Assembly (NCBI GenBank): GCA_928212115.1
Contig: CAKMRJ010003334.1
Coordinates: 38,152,290-38,216,289, forward strand
Reading direction: 5' to 3'
DNA length: 64,000 bases
From: Lactuca virosa
Taxonomy: Eukaryota > Streptophyta > Magnoliopsida > Asterales > Asteraceae
The position numbers were made by a program, and so were the translations under genes. Shown here one piece after another: positions 1-11,495 of this stretch (position 1 is the stretch's first letter; each line of letters begins with the position of its first letter). The notes under the pieces are model-generated. The model was not told the origin of the DNA. It saw only the letters and a list, made by a program, of their open reading frames with translations, and did not search any database.

Positions 1-200
1 CAATGTCAAATACATCATGTTGACAATGGATAATGTAGACGTAATTAATGGACGAGAAATTGAAACTTAATAAGAAACAGAGCATCTTGCAAAGCAGTTA
101 TATACCAAGAGATAGAATAAACGGAAAATCTAAAGGCTTTACCTCCCCATTCACCATCCTGCTGATGCCTCTTCAAATTTGCAATCGCCTGGCAGGTTCT
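1..200 (-). other. 3' flank of F-box unit A
   Basis: No coding region is visible. The stretch resembles the sequence found downstream of other F-box copies in this window: compare the 'aaatacatcatgttgaca' type motif here with similar text near 15040, 56165 and 60595. I read it as the 3' UTR and downstream flank of F-box unit A, whose C-terminal coding part resumes after the hAT element at about 829. No polyadenylation site was assigned. Confidence 0.5.
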
Positions 201-822
201 TAGGGCTGACAATTCTCGACACGACCCGCGACACGACACGAAATAAATGGGTTTGGGTTGAGTTTTTCAACCCGCCAACCGCAACCCGTTTATTAAACGG
301 ATCATATATGGAGTTTCTCAAAAAATAAATGGGTGACCCGCCAACCCGTTTATATTTTTAATAAAAAAAACTTTTATTTATTTTTAAATGTATTTATGGA
401 TCAAGTATTAATATTTAATAAGTATTATATAATAAATGACTTTAGCACTTGAATTATCTATGTTTGTATTAATATTTAGTTTGAACATGTTTCTATGAAT
501 GTTTTAAATCTTCATTTGGATGTTTAAGACTTAAGTGTCTAAAATTCGAATATGTTTGTATCAACCATCAAGAATTTATTCATGTTTAATTGTCAATTTT
601 ATTTATGGAATCTGACCCACGAACCCAAATCTGACCCACGAACCCGCCAACCTGTGAACCCGTATAATAATGGGTTGGCGGGTCAGATAGGGTTTATGTT
701 CCAAACCCGCCAACCCGTGACCTGTATATTTAAATGGGTCGTGTTTGAGTTGACATATTTTAACACGCCAACCCGCCAACCCGCGACACGCCAACCCGAA
801 CACGACACGATTGTCAGGCCTA
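201..822. mobile_element. hAT-type MITE with 8-bp TSD and internal AACCCGCC-type repeats
   Basis: The element starts TAGGGCTGACAAT and ends ATTGTCAGGCCTA, so its ends are imperfect inverted repeats. It is flanked by the 8-bp direct repeat CAGGTTCT at 193-200 and 823-830, the target-site size expected of hAT transposons. Both subterminal regions are dense in short motifs such as AACCCGCCAACCCG and its complement, and the centre is AT-rich. No transposase is encoded at 622 bp, so it is non-autonomous. It sits in the C-terminal coding or 3' region of F-box copy A, because the F-box-like text resumes immediately to its right. Confidence 0.85.
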
Positions 823-828
823 CAGGTT

Positions 829-1295
829 CTATCCAAACAAGACTGTCAACATACCCAACAATTTTACTTACATATGATTTTCTTAACTTAATATTGAAGG
901 TTTTATATTTTTGGCTGAAACTGGATCATACAAAGCAAAACGACGATCATCAGATCTAAAAAGAAACTCACTGCATGATGTGAACCCATATGGAGTTATA
1001 TCACCACTAAACTGTGAAAAGACATGATGTTTGACCCATGAATTAGCCACCCCATACTCAACCATCACCCACACCTCACATTCACCATTTTCAACGCATA
1101 ACAACACAGAAAGCTTTCCAGCCAAAATTCCTAAGTAAGGAAAGCGACTGCCATGGCAGTATACAGAATCTGGAAGAGGTATTTCACTGGATGTCTGCGC
1201 ACCCAAATCAAACGCCACTATCGTTTCTATCATCCACCCGGAATCAATATAACCAAGCCAATGAATATGGCCGTCATGGCTGTGAGTGTAAACCT
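829..1295 (-). pseudogene. F-box/FBA protein, C-terminal fragment (copy A)
   Basis: The minus strand encodes the C-terminal F-box-associated domain, including HWLGY, TIVAFDLGAQT, GKLSVLLCV, CEVWVMVEYGV, SWVKHHVFSQFSGD and ALYDPVSA, all matching the intact copy H. F-box proteins of this type are substrate-recognition parts of SCF ubiquitin ligases. Here the start is missing: a copia LTR begins near 1310 and a hAT MITE cuts the 3' end at 822. A stop is read near 1280 in the remaining frame. The matching N-terminal scrap lies at 11098-11200, beyond about 9.8 kb of inserted or rearranged DNA. It is a dead copy. Confidence 0.85.
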
Positions 1296-1309
1296 ACTTG
1301 TGTGTGAAC

Positions 1310-1619
1310 CTGCCATGAGTAGCTGCACCACCCTCTTTAGTTGACAAATGAATGCCTCCTTTGTTGACAATAACAACTAGAAATGGCAGCCTCTTTATTT
1401 CATACGATGAACACAATAAATTGCCACGGTACTTATAGTGGCTAGCTTTAGTATAAATAGAAGTTGTAATCTCAGTTGTAAGGTACCACAAAACAGAGAG
1501 TGTAGTGTGTAATACTTAGAGTGAGTATTAGAGGGTTGTTTCTTTTTCTTGTAATATTGAGCGTGTAAGCTCTTCTCTTTTGTTCTAGTTCTGAATAGAA
1601 GTGTGTTTCAACCCCAACA
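1310..1619 (+). repeat. 5' LTR of truncated Ty1/copia element
   Basis: The right edge is set by the terminal CCCCAACA at 1612-1619 followed by the primer-binding site. A TATA-like TATAAATAG lies at about 1452, followed by a T-rich tract. The left edge is uncertain, somewhere between 1279 and 1315, where F-box coding similarity ends. There is no matching 3' LTR in the window because the element is cut at 4123. Confidence 0.6.
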
Positions 1620-1620
1620 A

Positions 1621-1636
1621 GTGGTATCAGAGCTTG
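1621..1636 (+). other. Primer-binding site, tRNA-Met type
   Basis: TGGTATCAGAGCTTGG lies directly after the LTR end. TGGTATCAGAGC is the complement of the 3' part of plant initiator tRNA-Met and primes minus-strand synthesis in most plant copia elements. It fixes the orientation as plus. Confidence 0.85.
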
Positions 1637-2238
1637 GCTAAGCTCCGGGGAAGCATTCTTTGTTTTTCGGTCAAAATGTTTTTGTCTCGAAAACAATTTC
1701 GGTGTACACCGTTGGAAAGGTCTTGTTCTGAGGATTTCGAAAATATATTTTTTTGAATTTTTTGACCACCGGAAGGATTCCAAATCGCCGGTCAAAGTTG
1801 GTCAAAAGTCGCCGGAAACTCGCCGGAAAAACCAGGTTCACCGGAGAAGAAGGGTGACATCATCTGTTACTGTAGCGGCACTGTAGCAGTGACGTCAGCA
1901 GCTGACCAAAGTTCTGGAAATTGCAGTTTAGCCCCTGTTCTTCCGGAAAGTGTAATTTAGCCCCTGTTTTTCAGAAAAATTGCAATTTTGTCCCTTTTTT
2001 CAGAAAATTTCAATTTAGCCCCTGTGTTACTTCTGTAAAAGTTCTGTTTGCCCCCTGAACTTCTGAAAAGTTCATATTGGTCCCCGTACTTCAAAAAAAA
2101 AGAAAACAAAAAGAATTCTTACTCGTGTATGCCCAAGTATATGCCAAAAATGACTACACCAACCTCGTCATCTTCTCAAGCAGAAGTTGAAAGTTTTCAA
2201 AGGACCGGAAAGACGGTAGCGTTACGTTACACTATCCA

Positions 2239-3576
2239 ATGCTCACGAAGATGAACTACGCAGTGTGGGCCATAAAAATGCGAGTGAATTTACAAACACA
2301 AGGAGTATGGGATGTAATTAAAAATGCAGAAACGGACGAACGTAAAGATCGGATGGCTCTGGCGGCTATTTATCAAGCAATTCCAGAGGACGTACTTCTG
2401 ATGTTAGCTGAGAAGGACACAGCTAAAGAAGCATGGGAAACGCTCAAGATGATGCACATGGGAGCCGATCGGGTCAAGGAGGCTAAAGCTCAAACCTTGA
2501 GAAATGACTTCGAGGTGATCCGGATGAAAGACAGTGAATCGGTAGATGATTTTTCCATGAGATTGAATACTATCGTAACCGGTATTCGATCTCTAGGTGA
2601 AAAGATTGAAGAAATTACGGTTGTGAAGAAGTTTTTGCGAGCCGTGCCGATACGATTTATACAAAGCGTAACATCTATCGAGCAATTCGGAGATTTGAAG
2701 AATATGACGGTGGAAGAAGTTGTGGGTCGTCTAAACACCCATGAAGAGAGACTTCGAAGCTATGGAGAAAAAGAAGGAGGGCCTTCTTTATTGCTTACAC
2801 ATGCCGAGTGGGAATCTCGTTCGAAGCAAACTGGCGAGAGAAACTCGTCAAACACTTCAAGAGGACGAGGAAGACATGGTAACCTAGGTCGGGGACGAGG
2901 CCGAGGTCGTGGATGTGGCAAAGGAGGTGGTCGCGAGTACAATACAAATCGGAATGACCATAATCCTTCTTGAAAGGATAAAAGTAAAATCAAATGTTTT
3001 ACTTGTGAACAATTTGGTCATTATGCTTCGGAGTGTCCAAACAAGAATCGAGGTGAGGAGGCGAACCTCACTCAAGCCAACGAAGAAGAGCCTATTTTGA
3101 TGATGGCAGCCTCACAAGAATGTGCACACAAAAAGCTGTCTCTAAGAGAGAAGATTTGTGTTAATCTTCTTGCATCGGGAGAAAGTCGAGTCGAGTCTGA
3201 GGTATGGTATCTCGACAATGGTGCTAGCAATCATATGACCGGGGACCGCTCAAAGTTTCGCGAACTAGATGAGCACGTTACGGGCCATGTGAAATTTGGG
3301 GATGGTTCGACCGTCTCTATTTTGGGAAAAGGGTCGATTTTATTCGATATCAAAAATGGCGACCAAAGACTCCTTAATGAGGTATATTTCAATCCAAGTC
3401 TAAAAAACAATATTATTAGTCTTGGACAAATGACGGAGGAAGGGAGTCGGGTCATAATGGATGGGTCGGATCTGACATTGTTTGACAGAAACAAAACTCT
3501 ACTTTTGAGAGTTAAACGATCCCCAAACCGGTTATATAAAACTCTTCTAACGATCAGTAGACCGACTTGTCTTTAG
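2239..3576 (+). pseudogene. copia Gag-protease, one in-frame stop
   Basis: A gag of the UBN2 class starts at 2239 (MLTKMNYAVWAIKMR) and runs to a TGA at 2971-2973 after a GRGRGRG-rich basic region. The same frame continues past the stop with the zinc knuckle CFTCEQFGHYASEC and then the retropepsin motif WYLDNGASNHMTG at about 3207-3245. The product would form the particle and process the polyprotein. The frame ends at 3574 just before the pre-integrase domain. Apart from the single TGA this 1.3-kb frame is open, so it is either a point mutation or, less likely, a translational readthrough stop. Confidence 0.8.
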
Positions 3577-4123
3577 CAACAAAAGACGAACCAACTTGGA
3601 TATGACATTCTAGACTCGGTCATGTTAACTTTCTCTCCTTAAAGAAATTGTATGAAAAGAATATGGCAACCAGAGTCCCAAAGATTGAGCACCCAAACCA
3701 AGTATGTGAAGGGTGCGTTCTTTCCAAATAAACCCGAATTCCTTTCCCGGATCACGCAGTTTTTCGGGCTCAAAAACATCTACAACTTGTTCATGCGGAC
3801 TTATGTGGTCCGATCACACCTACATCTGTTGGAGGGAGTAAATATTTTCTCCTTTTAGTATACGATTTTAGCCGGTGGATGTGGGTTTACATGCTATCGG
3901 AGAAGTCTCAAGCCTTGAGCGCTTTTAAACGGTTCAAGTTGATGGTTGAAAAGAATTCGGGTTATCAAATGAAGACACTTCGAACGGATCGAGGGGGAGA
4001 GTTCACTTCAAAAGAATTCTCATTATTTTGTGAAGAAAATGGTATTCAAAGGCATCTTACGACACCATATTCGCCTCAACAGAACGGAGTTGTAGAAAGG
4101 CGAAATCGGACCGTTATGGACAT
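3577..4123 (+). pseudogene. copia integrase fragment, frameshifted and truncated
   Basis: Across frames one can read the pre-integrase motif RLGHVNF near 3610, the HADLCGPITP motif near 3795, and the integrase core DFSRWMWVYML, LRTDRGGEFTS and PYSPQQNGVVERR at 3860-4115. A stop and frame changes lie between 3576 and 3879. The integrase loses its C-terminal part at 4123 where a different repeat begins. It would be catalytically incomplete. Confidence 0.8.
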
Positions 4124-6006
4124 GTGTGACAACCCGAAATTTCTATCTTGTACACTTATTCAAATCAATCAAAGTTAGACTTGTTTTTCTATCTTCTAGC
4201 ATTGTTTAGAGTCAATTTGAGTGTTCTAAGCCTAGTATAATCAAGGTATGAGTCTAGGGATGAGTGTATTTGAGTTCAACACCTTTCAATTGAGCCAAAC
4301 ACCCCTTTATGAGGTGTGTGCGACCGCACACATGGGTGTACAGCCGTACACCCATCCCAACCATACACTCTCATCTATAAATGAGAGTCTTAGCCTTCAT
4401 TTACCTCTTTTCACACTCCTAAGCCAAGAAATCAACTTCTCTCTCAAGTATCATCCGATTTTCCTTCTAGATCTTCAAGTTGTAAGTGTTTCTTCCTATG
4501 ATTTGTTGATTCCTTTCACTATCTAGTAAGGATCTATGATTTCATCCATGAAATTACTCCTTTTGTTTAGATCTTCAAGTGTTCACCAAGAACACCTACT
4601 AAGTTTTTGGACCTCAAACACCCCTAAAGGCTTCTATATCGTAAGTACCACTCCTTATGCTTGTTACTTACTAGTTATACTCCTTAGAAATCATCCAAAC
4701 CATGATCATCAAGGAGTGTACGGCCGTACACACCCCATGTGGCCGTACACCCCTTTGTTTAGTGCTATTTGGCTTCATACTCAAGTTCTAAGCTAGCACA
4801 TGATCAAGAACACTTATGGGATGCAAGATAGAGACTTAGAATACACTTTTGACCATATTTACATGATCATCAAGGGTGTACGACCGTACACTCCTTGTGT
4901 GGCCGTACACACCCTTTTTAAGGTCCAAAATGGCATTAAACTTCCATTAAGGCTAGGCATTGGTCAAAACACACTTCCTAGATGCTTAATAGGACTTTAA
5001 ATCACTCAATGGCATGTTTCACCATGAGTGTACGACCACACACCCACTTGGGCCGTACACTCTGGCTGTACACACACATGAAACACACCATTTTGGCCGT
5101 ACACTCTGGCTGTACACACACATGAAACACACCATTTTGGCCGTACACTCCAAGGTGTGGCCATACACCCATTATATGCAACCCTTGGTACTTCTAGCAC
5201 TTGAATCTAAGTGTTTCCTATGTCCTAGGGTGTCTTTCCTTGCATAATTAGTTGTTTAAACACTAATTATATACATATATGTGTCATTATATGCTTATTA
5301 GGATCTGTTGTGCTCAAGTCTTCACTTGACACTTAGCATCCTACAAACCGATCTTTCATTCGTATCACTCACTGCAGGTGAGTTCATACCCCTTAACTTA
5401 TCTTTTAAATGATTTTAAATGCTTTTATGGGGGGGAATACAAGTAGAAACATTATAGTTATTATATCAATCACATGTGATTAATAACTATCAAACAAACA
5501 GATTTACTATACTTCAAACTGTGTTATCAAACAAACTGTTTCAAATCGTTTTACAAACTCTTTTATATGCAAAACTCATTATTAAACTCTTTCAAACTTA
5601 TATGTTGTCAAAATCTTATCTATATAAATATAGTTATATAAGTAGTATTGAAAGGACTTAGGACTGATAACTCGCCTTACTTCTTGTTCCTTGTTTGGTT
5701 GTGGACTTAGGGTATTCGGTTGTTTGTCCGACGGTCGTTTGAATCTTAGTTATATATTATGTGTATGTATATGGATATTAACGTTCTACATTCAGTTCAA
5801 TACATTTGGGTAGCAAAGGTGTACAAACATGTTCATTCATACAAACAACTTTACTAGTAAACTATAATAGGTATAGTTTAGGAAGTCACTACTCACTATT
5901 TCTAGTACAATGAAACATACAAGAGTCAGCTCATTCATGAGTCAATACGAACATACTATGATGAGAAACTAAAAGAACATACAATACACTACACTATACT
6001 AAACAA
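4124..6006 (+). repeat. LTR-like fragment with GTGTACGGCCGTACAC palindromes
   Basis: The sequence starts TGTGACAACCCGAAATTTC, a start I associate with plant Ty3/gypsy LTRs, and contains the later phrases 'cactcactgcaggtgagtt' (5368) and 'ggttgtttgtccgacggtcg' (5718) typical of the same class. No gypsy coding region follows. Repeated near-palindromes of the form GTGTACGGCCGTACAC occur at about 4336, 4715, 4877 and through 5028-5165. It is cut on the right by the hAT relic at about 6007. It may be a solo or truncated LTR; no second copy or TSD was found. Confidence 0.5.
5028..5170 (+). repeat. Cluster of chromatin-length palindromic motifs with a 44-bp tandem duplication
   Basis: Here the motif GGCCGTACACTCTGGCTGTA and the linking text 'cacacacatgaaacacacc' occur twice in direct tandem, at about 5050-5093 and 5094-5137, inside a run of GTACAC/GTGTAC half-sites. 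It is part of the LTR-like fragment. No coding function is visible. Confidence 0.7.
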
Positions 6007-7840
6007 GTTAATTTTTATGGCAACTTTATGGCTTTAGTTGAAATGATCACAGAGTGGGATTCAGTATTGGCTGAGCATATTCGAAGTATACAAAATAATG
6101 AGATTCATTATCATTATTTGAGTCACAAGATACAAAACGAGTTAATTTTTTTGCTCGCTTCTGAAATTAAAGATACAATTGTGAAAAGAGTTAAGGAAGC
6201 TAAGTACTATGCAGTAATAAGTACTCCAGATATTAGCAAACAAGAACAAATGACACTGATATTGAGGTGTGTTGATGTATCTTCCACTCCTATAAAGGTT
6301 GAAGAATATTTTTTGCAAATTTTTAATTGTTTGTGACACCACAGGGCAGGGGCTATTTGACTCATTGCAAAGCTTACTACAAGATCTTGACATCGATAAT
6401 ATCAGAGGGAAAAGTTATGACAATGGATCCAACATGAAGGGAAAACATAAAGGTGTACAAAGAAAACTTTTGGATATTAATCCTAGAGCATTTTACACCC
6501 CGTGTGCTTCACATTCTCTTAACTTGACATTGTCAGATATGGCAAACTCTTGTGAAAAAGCAATAAAGTTTTTTTGAGTTGTTCAACATATTTATACATT
6601 GTTTGCTAATTCGACAAAAAGGTGGAAAATTTTAAAATACACATTACTGAAACAAAGTCTCATTTTAAAATCATTATCAACTACAAGGTGGGAAAGTAGG
6701 ATCGAAAGTGTGAAAGAAATAGTTACTCAAGCTCCTGAAATAGTAAAAGCTCTACATAAACTTGTTGAAGAAAAGACAGAAATAAAGATCATAAGTGAAG
6801 CTACTTGTCTAGCAGAGTATGAACTTGGCAGATTTGACTTTATAATAGCTATGGTTATATGGTATCATATATTGGCTAAAGTAAATAACCTGAGCAAACA
6901 ACTTCAGTCTGAGACTATGCGTATTGATGAGGCAATTGATCCGGTGTTTGTTGAGAAAAATAATAAAAGAAGAGTTGTTAAAAAAAGACATTTTGATGAG
7001 AATGACGTTGGGTCATCAGAGCGGGTACAGGAACTTTCACCTCAAGAGTCATTTAGGATTCAATATTTTGTGTACATAGTTGATTAAGCTATTGGTTCAT
7101 TGGAGCGAAGGTTCGAACAATACAAACAATATGAATACATTTTTGGTTTCTTATTCACAGCAGAAAAGTTGAAGTTAATGAATACTAGCGAGTTAAAGTC
7201 ATGTTGCAAAAATCTAGAAAAGAGGCTGCAAAATGGTCATATCTCAGACATTGATGCTGATGATTTATTCAACGAACTGGAGTTGTTACAAAAACATTTA
7301 CCGGTTAAACACAATACAGCTAACGGAATACTAAATTTCTTAAAAATGATGAATACTTATCCAGTTTCTTGTCTAGCATACAAAATATTGTTGACTGTTC
7401 CTATTACAGTTGCGTCAGCGGAAAAAAGCTTTTCAAAACTAAAGCTTTTAAAATCTTATTTGCGCTCGACAATGTCACAAGAGAGATTAAACGCTTTGGC
7501 ATTGATTTCGATTGAGAACGAGTTTCTTGAGAATATTGATTATGAAAGTCTCATAGATGAATTTTCTTCTAAAAATGCTAGAAGGTCGATGTTTAGAAAA
7601 TAGTAATGCGTTGTTGTTTTTTTTTTTTTTGAAAAATTGTTTATAACAGTTTTACAGTTTTATTTGATTACTAATGAGTGAAGACATTATTTTGTGATAG
7701 TGGATTTATGAGATGTTTTTAGCAACTTTATGTTTTGAATTAGTGGTAGCAAATATAGTTAATAATATTTACAAGAAATTTTTACGGGGCCTCACTTTAG
7801 TTTTTGCACAAGGCCTCCGAAATGTCAGGGTCGGGCCTAC
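6007..7840 (+). mobile_element. 5'-truncated hAT transposon (ZMYM/DUF4371-type)
   Basis: The block encodes a broken transposase (6028-7603) followed by a poly-T run and about 230 bp of non-coding DNA ending in 'caaggcctccgaaatgtcag' and GGGCCTA near 7830, which looks like a terminal region. The 5' end is missing because it abuts the LTR-like fragment at 6006. No target duplication can be read because one end is lost. Confidence 0.7.
6028..7603 (+). pseudogene. hAT transposase, MYM-type/DUF4371 class
   Basis: The visible domains are an N-terminal DUF4371-like part ([20 protein letters not shown], then SYDNGSNMKGKHKGVQRKL and CASHSLNLTL at 6410-6535), a middle part with STTRWESRIESV (6680-6712) and the C-terminal hAT dimerisation region (PITVASAEKSFSKLKLLKSY, 7400-7460). 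hAT transposases cut and paste DNA with an RNase H-like DDE core. The coding frame shifts once at about 6300 and then has stops at 6575-6577 and 7085-7087 in an otherwise single frame to 7603. The N-terminal zinc finger is missing. It is inactive. Confidence 0.8.
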
Positions 7841-7948
7841 CCATGACTTGGTTTCCTTATAAAGCCACAAAAATAGTTTAGGGACTAAAATGACCTATCC
7901 AAAAAAGTTCGTAGGGCATTTGTGTCATTTCTTCAATTATTTATGTAA

Positions 7949-8800
7949 TTAATTATCATCGTACAACGAGTGAGATGGCAAACGGGCAACAAGTTGCGCT
8001 GCTAAGCCTTTTTGTATGGTAAAGCTAATGCTTTTAAAGACTACATCCACAGATCTAGGGGATATAACATTGCTATGCATGATCCGTTGTACTCTATTAA
8101 GAAGCTCTGCAACATTCGGCGTGAGGAAACCAAACATATCAAATGCAAATAGTATGAACACGTGTTGATTTTCCATGCACGATTTCTCATGTTTGGTGAC
8201 TTTGCCTGTAGCAACTTTTAAAGCAGCATGTCCTGCCGTGAAACCCCCAGCCCTCAATCCCACGAGAGGAGATACCCATGTAAGGTCCACACATGCGTGT
8301 TTCCCCTCCGACCCATCCAAAAATCAAAATGTCAGCCGGTCTGAGGGTTGACCTTCCTTCTGCCGGGTCGGTCAAGAAATTCACAGGTGTCTATTTCTTA
8401 GCGGAAACTCCGACACGCTTAAGTATGTCAAACAAAACATCCCTAACCATATTGTGTCTGCATTTGAACCCCAGTAGTTCTTTACAGTGAACTGTGTGCT
8501 ATCAAAAAGAGTCCAAACATGCCTTGCGATACACCGGACATACCTCGTCAGCTGGGAATATTGGAATCATGAGTCGATATTTGAGGATAGTATGATACTC
8601 CACATGAGACATATGTTGGCCAAGCCCATCTATAGGGATAGCTAGAAGAAAATCTTGAGCATGTGGTGCACATAAGCACTAGAAAACCGCTTTCTGTCGA
8701 GCCGTCATGTCGAGATGCACTTCCATATCATGGACAATTTTACGAAAAAGGGCAATCGCCAGTGTATTCTGGGATTTAGGAGGGGGGGTGTCTTTATGTA
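7949..8800 (-). pseudogene. Reverse-transcriptase-like repeat ORF, C-terminal relic
   Basis: Reading the minus strand across frames gives CAPHAQDFLLAIPIDGLGQH, SHVEYHTILKYRLMIPIFP, NFLTDPAEGRSTLRPADIL, KHACVDLTWVSPLVGLRAGG and FTIQKGLAAQLVARLP. I recognise this string of motifs as a repeat protein seen many times in plant, especially composite, genomes and usually annotated as reverse-transcriptase-domain or hypothetical. At least two stops and one frameshift (near 8300) disrupt it, and no catalytic RT motif is in this part. The family name is from memory and its true function is unclear. Confidence 0.55.
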
Positions 8801-9442
8801 ACTAGTAATTAATACGCATGAGAATTGTTTTTCATACAGAAAAAGTATAAAGATCCATCTAATAGTCGCAGAAAGAGCCCATATGAAGCTTTATATAATT
8901 ATATGTGAAGGCAATAAGAACTACTTCCCATTTGATGAATGGGTTAAACAAGTCCAAAACAGGGATCCTGATTAGGGAAAGTTATTGCTGGTGTTGGGTT
9001 AAACAAGTTCAAAATAGCACACATAAGATGATTGAGGTTGACCGGTCAAACAAAGAAGATGTGGCATGTTAATTAAAAGCCCAACACTTTGAACCTGGAA
9101 ACGATCAATTACAGACCCAAACTAGTCCAGGCTAAATAAGTTTGAACGACTTTAAACACTTTTTATCATATTTGTTTTGAAACGGCAGACAATATTATAC
9201 CTAAGCATTAATTAGTCTTGTTAAAATCATTAAAAAGATATTCTTATAACAGGGCTTCAAAATAGGGTAAATAAAACCAATCAAAACAGCCACTTGTTAA
9301 ACCTAATCCTCAAAAGAGTTGGCCAATAATGATCGAAATGAATATATGGGAATGATAAATTTGTATGCTATGTTCTTTGTTCTTGAAATATATATCATTT
9401 GGTTTCATCGTTCATAATTAATACCTAAAACATTTAAAACAT
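8801..9442. other. Non-coding interval
   Basis: No convincing coding frame is visible in about 640 bp. The sequence is moderately AT-rich without clear inverted repeats. It contains the partly repeated phrase 'gggttaaacaagt' (8940 and 8996). I see nothing further to support. Confidence 0.5.
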
Positions 9443-9450
9443 CTTGGAAG

Positions 9451-9746
9451 TAGGGATGAGCAATTTGTCCCAAATCCCGATCTCGTACCGGTACCGTACA
9501 GGAACCGGTACTGAACCGTACCGAATTTAAAAATATGGGACGGTACTTGGTACTCCAAATACATGAAATTCGGGAATCGGTACCGCCGGTAACGGTACTA
9601 GTACCGAAAACCGGTACCATTCCCGGTACCGGTACCCGTGATGTTAATTCGGTTCGGTACTCGGGATTGACTTTCGACCAAATTCGGTATTCGGGAAATC
9701 GGGAACGGGACGGGTCGGTACCTGTTCCGTCCCACACTCATCCCTA
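9451..9746. mobile_element. hAT-type MITE with GGTACC-type internal repeats
   Basis: The 296-bp element starts TAGGGATGAGCAA and ends ACTCATCCCTA, giving inverted ends TAGGGATGAG/TAGGGATGAGT. The 8-bp direct repeat CTTGGAAG flanks it at 9443-9450 and 9747-9754. The interior is packed with CGGTACCGG, GGTACCG and GGTACTCGG motifs on both strands, many palindromic with an embedded KpnI-like GGTACC. It is too short for a transposase, so it is non-autonomous. An apparent ORF spanning it is simply the repeat. Confidence 0.85.
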
Positions 9747-9754
9747 CTTGGAAG

Positions 9755-10327
9755 TGGTCTCACATTCTAACCGTTCTTTAAGCAAGTCCTACTCTAGAAC
9801 TCAATGGTACAACTTTCATGTAATGCTTTCTACGTTTTTGGTGTAATCCTCTTTAATAAATGAATGTTTTTTTTTGTCACTTGTCACACTCACATTCAAT
9901 TTTGTCAAATATCATTTTGTGGTTATTTTGAATTAATTTTTTTCCACATGTCTTTTTATGAGTTTTTCTATTTTATTAAATTCTACATAATATTTTAAAT
10001 ATAATAATTGCAATAAATGTAGTAATAAATGGATATCAATTTCATTAATGAACTTACCTTTTAATTTCAAATTTCTCAAATTTAAAGTTTATTAATTTCT
10101 TTTATTTATTTGAATTATTTGTTTAAATTTAAAAGATAAAAAACATTTATATTATAATAATTCATTATTTTTCTTATTTTCTTATAAATTCAAAGTAGTT
10201 AAATATTGACATTTATATTTAATTTTTTTTTAAATTAACTCATGTAATACATGAGTCTCACGACTAGTAACTATTGTATGAGCTTCACAAAATTACATGA
10301 TTTCTGAAGGAAACTTATCAGATTGGC
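9755..10327. other. AT-rich non-coding interval
   Basis: From 9860 onward the sequence is strongly AT-rich, with many runs of A and T and no credible coding frame. No terminal repeats were identified. Confidence 0.5.
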
Positions 10328-10330
10328 TTA

Positions 10331-10657
10331 GACCATCTGGTGTGCTTGTCACGAAATGGTTCGTCATCTACGTGACCACTAACCACAAATGTAAACACAA
10401 TCTTATGTGTTTGTGGCGGTTAGTGGTGAAGCATTTTCGTGGTAAATTGTGGTGGGGACCACAGACCACCACACCCAATCAATTTGTTATCTCTCTCTAC
10501 GTTTTAATTAATTAAAATATATGTATATATATTTTATTTTAATAATAAAAAAATAAGAGGGATATAGTGATGAGTATCCCAACCTTTTAGTGATTGAATG
10601 TGGTGATAAGTTTGCACCCACCACTATAATATTTAGTGGTGCGTATAACGGATGACC
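10331..10657. mobile_element. Possible PIF/Harbinger (Tourist-like) MITE, TTA target duplication
   Basis: The left end GACCATCTGG follows TTA at 10328-10330 and the right end CGGATGACC precedes TTA at 10658-10660. The ends are imperfect inverted repeats (GACCATC versus GGTCATC) and the 3-bp TTA fits PIF/Harbinger insertion. The interior includes several 'accactaa'/'ttagtggt' inverted pairs (10376, 10422, 10634). At 327 bp there is no transposase. The terminal match is short, so the call is tentative. Confidence 0.45.
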
Positions 10658-10660
10658 TTA

Positions 10661-11097
10661 TTATTAAACATTTTCAGGTTGACATTCCATACTATGGAAG
10701 ATATAGTATTAGATTCACTGATTTGAGAAAAAGATGTATGCTTGGTGGAAATCTAAATTTTTATACAAATACTAGGGATAGCCACTAGTGAGTTAACATA
10801 GAACTCACAAATTATTGAAAAGATAATAACGGGAGTTGACATGTTAACGTTTCACTCTGATAGTGTTATTGACATTATCTCGTCAACAAGTGGCCCAATC
10901 AGACTCGATAGGTCACACCCATTTCAATATCTTTGGAAGATATATGAGTACCAAGCCCTAAACTGTAAGTCTAGTTACTCGGTTAATAGGCAGAGTCTGC
11001 GGATTGTTATAATTTATAATAAACATATAAACTAAAGTACGTTGCTATTTCTTGCATTTACCCTTTTTAGCTTATTTACGAATTATTGAAACAAATT
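10661..11097. other. Non-coding interval between MITE and F-box remnant
   Basis: No gene is recognised. The right part (about 11035-11097) resembles the text near 63770 that precedes another presumed F-box unit, so it may be F-box flanking DNA. Confidence 0.4.
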
Positions 11098-11200
11098 ATT
11101 GAGCAAGCTGTTTAGCCAATAATTTGATGAATATCTATGATAGAACATCGCCTGGGAGGTTCTCTATATTCATTCGGTGTTGTGATGAAGCCATTTTTGA
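11098..11200 (-). pseudogene. F-box domain remnant (N terminus of copy A)
   Basis: The minus strand from about 11200 reads MASSQHRMN, IENLPGDVLS, a stop, IFIKLLAKQLAQ and another stop: the beginning of the F-box with two nonsense codons. The upstream flank (11200-11340) matches the 5' region of copies E and H ('tttatgagcttccgcttgg'). Only about 35 codons remain. It is most simply the 5' end of copy A (829-1295), now 9.8 kb away, but it could be a separate partial copy. Confidence 0.7.
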
Positions 11201-11495
11201 ATGTCAAAGTAAACTTCCTATTCGGATGAAACTTTATGAGCTTCCGCTTGGAGAAATGAGGTGGTTAGAAAAAGAACTGGTCCTCTTAACAAGTTACAAA
11301 CACAAAAGGATTAAAACATTTTAACTTAAATATGTAAATTTTCAACAAAGTGACAGACCCATAGTAAAGTTGACATACCATTAACTTAAACATATGAATC
11401 TTTAACAGACTCTAAATTAAACCCAAACAATTAGCTCTGTACGCAAAAATAAACTTGGTAATTGAATATTGTGATTGTATTGCATTAGATAACGA

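Larger units (their letters stand above)
1310..4123 (+). mobile_element. 3'-truncated Ty1/copia retrotransposon
   Basis: The order is LTR, primer site, a 600-nt leader, gag, zinc knuckle, protease, GAG-pre-integrase and integrase, as expected of copia. The element stops inside the integrase core right after the motif VERRNRTVMDM and is joined to an unrelated sequence beginning TGTGACAACCCGAAATT at 4124. Reverse transcriptase, RNase H and the 3' LTR are absent. Its 5' end interrupts F-box copy A. The leader at about 1660-2070 closely resembles that of the gag-protease element at 11627 although their LTRs differ. Confidence 0.85.

Noticed and set aside
552..959. Plus-strand ORF of 135 codons rich in TRQP repeats
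   Set aside because: It spans the hAT MITE; the repeating residues only reflect the ACCCGCCA motif array.
4124..5237. Repeats considered as a CRISPR-like array or satellite
   Set aside because: Spacing is irregular, units diverge, and the context is a plant LTR-like sequence.
9405..9846. ORFs on both strands rich in Gly/Thr/Val over the GGTACC element
   Set aside because: They are translations of the palindromic motif array in the MITE 9451-9746.
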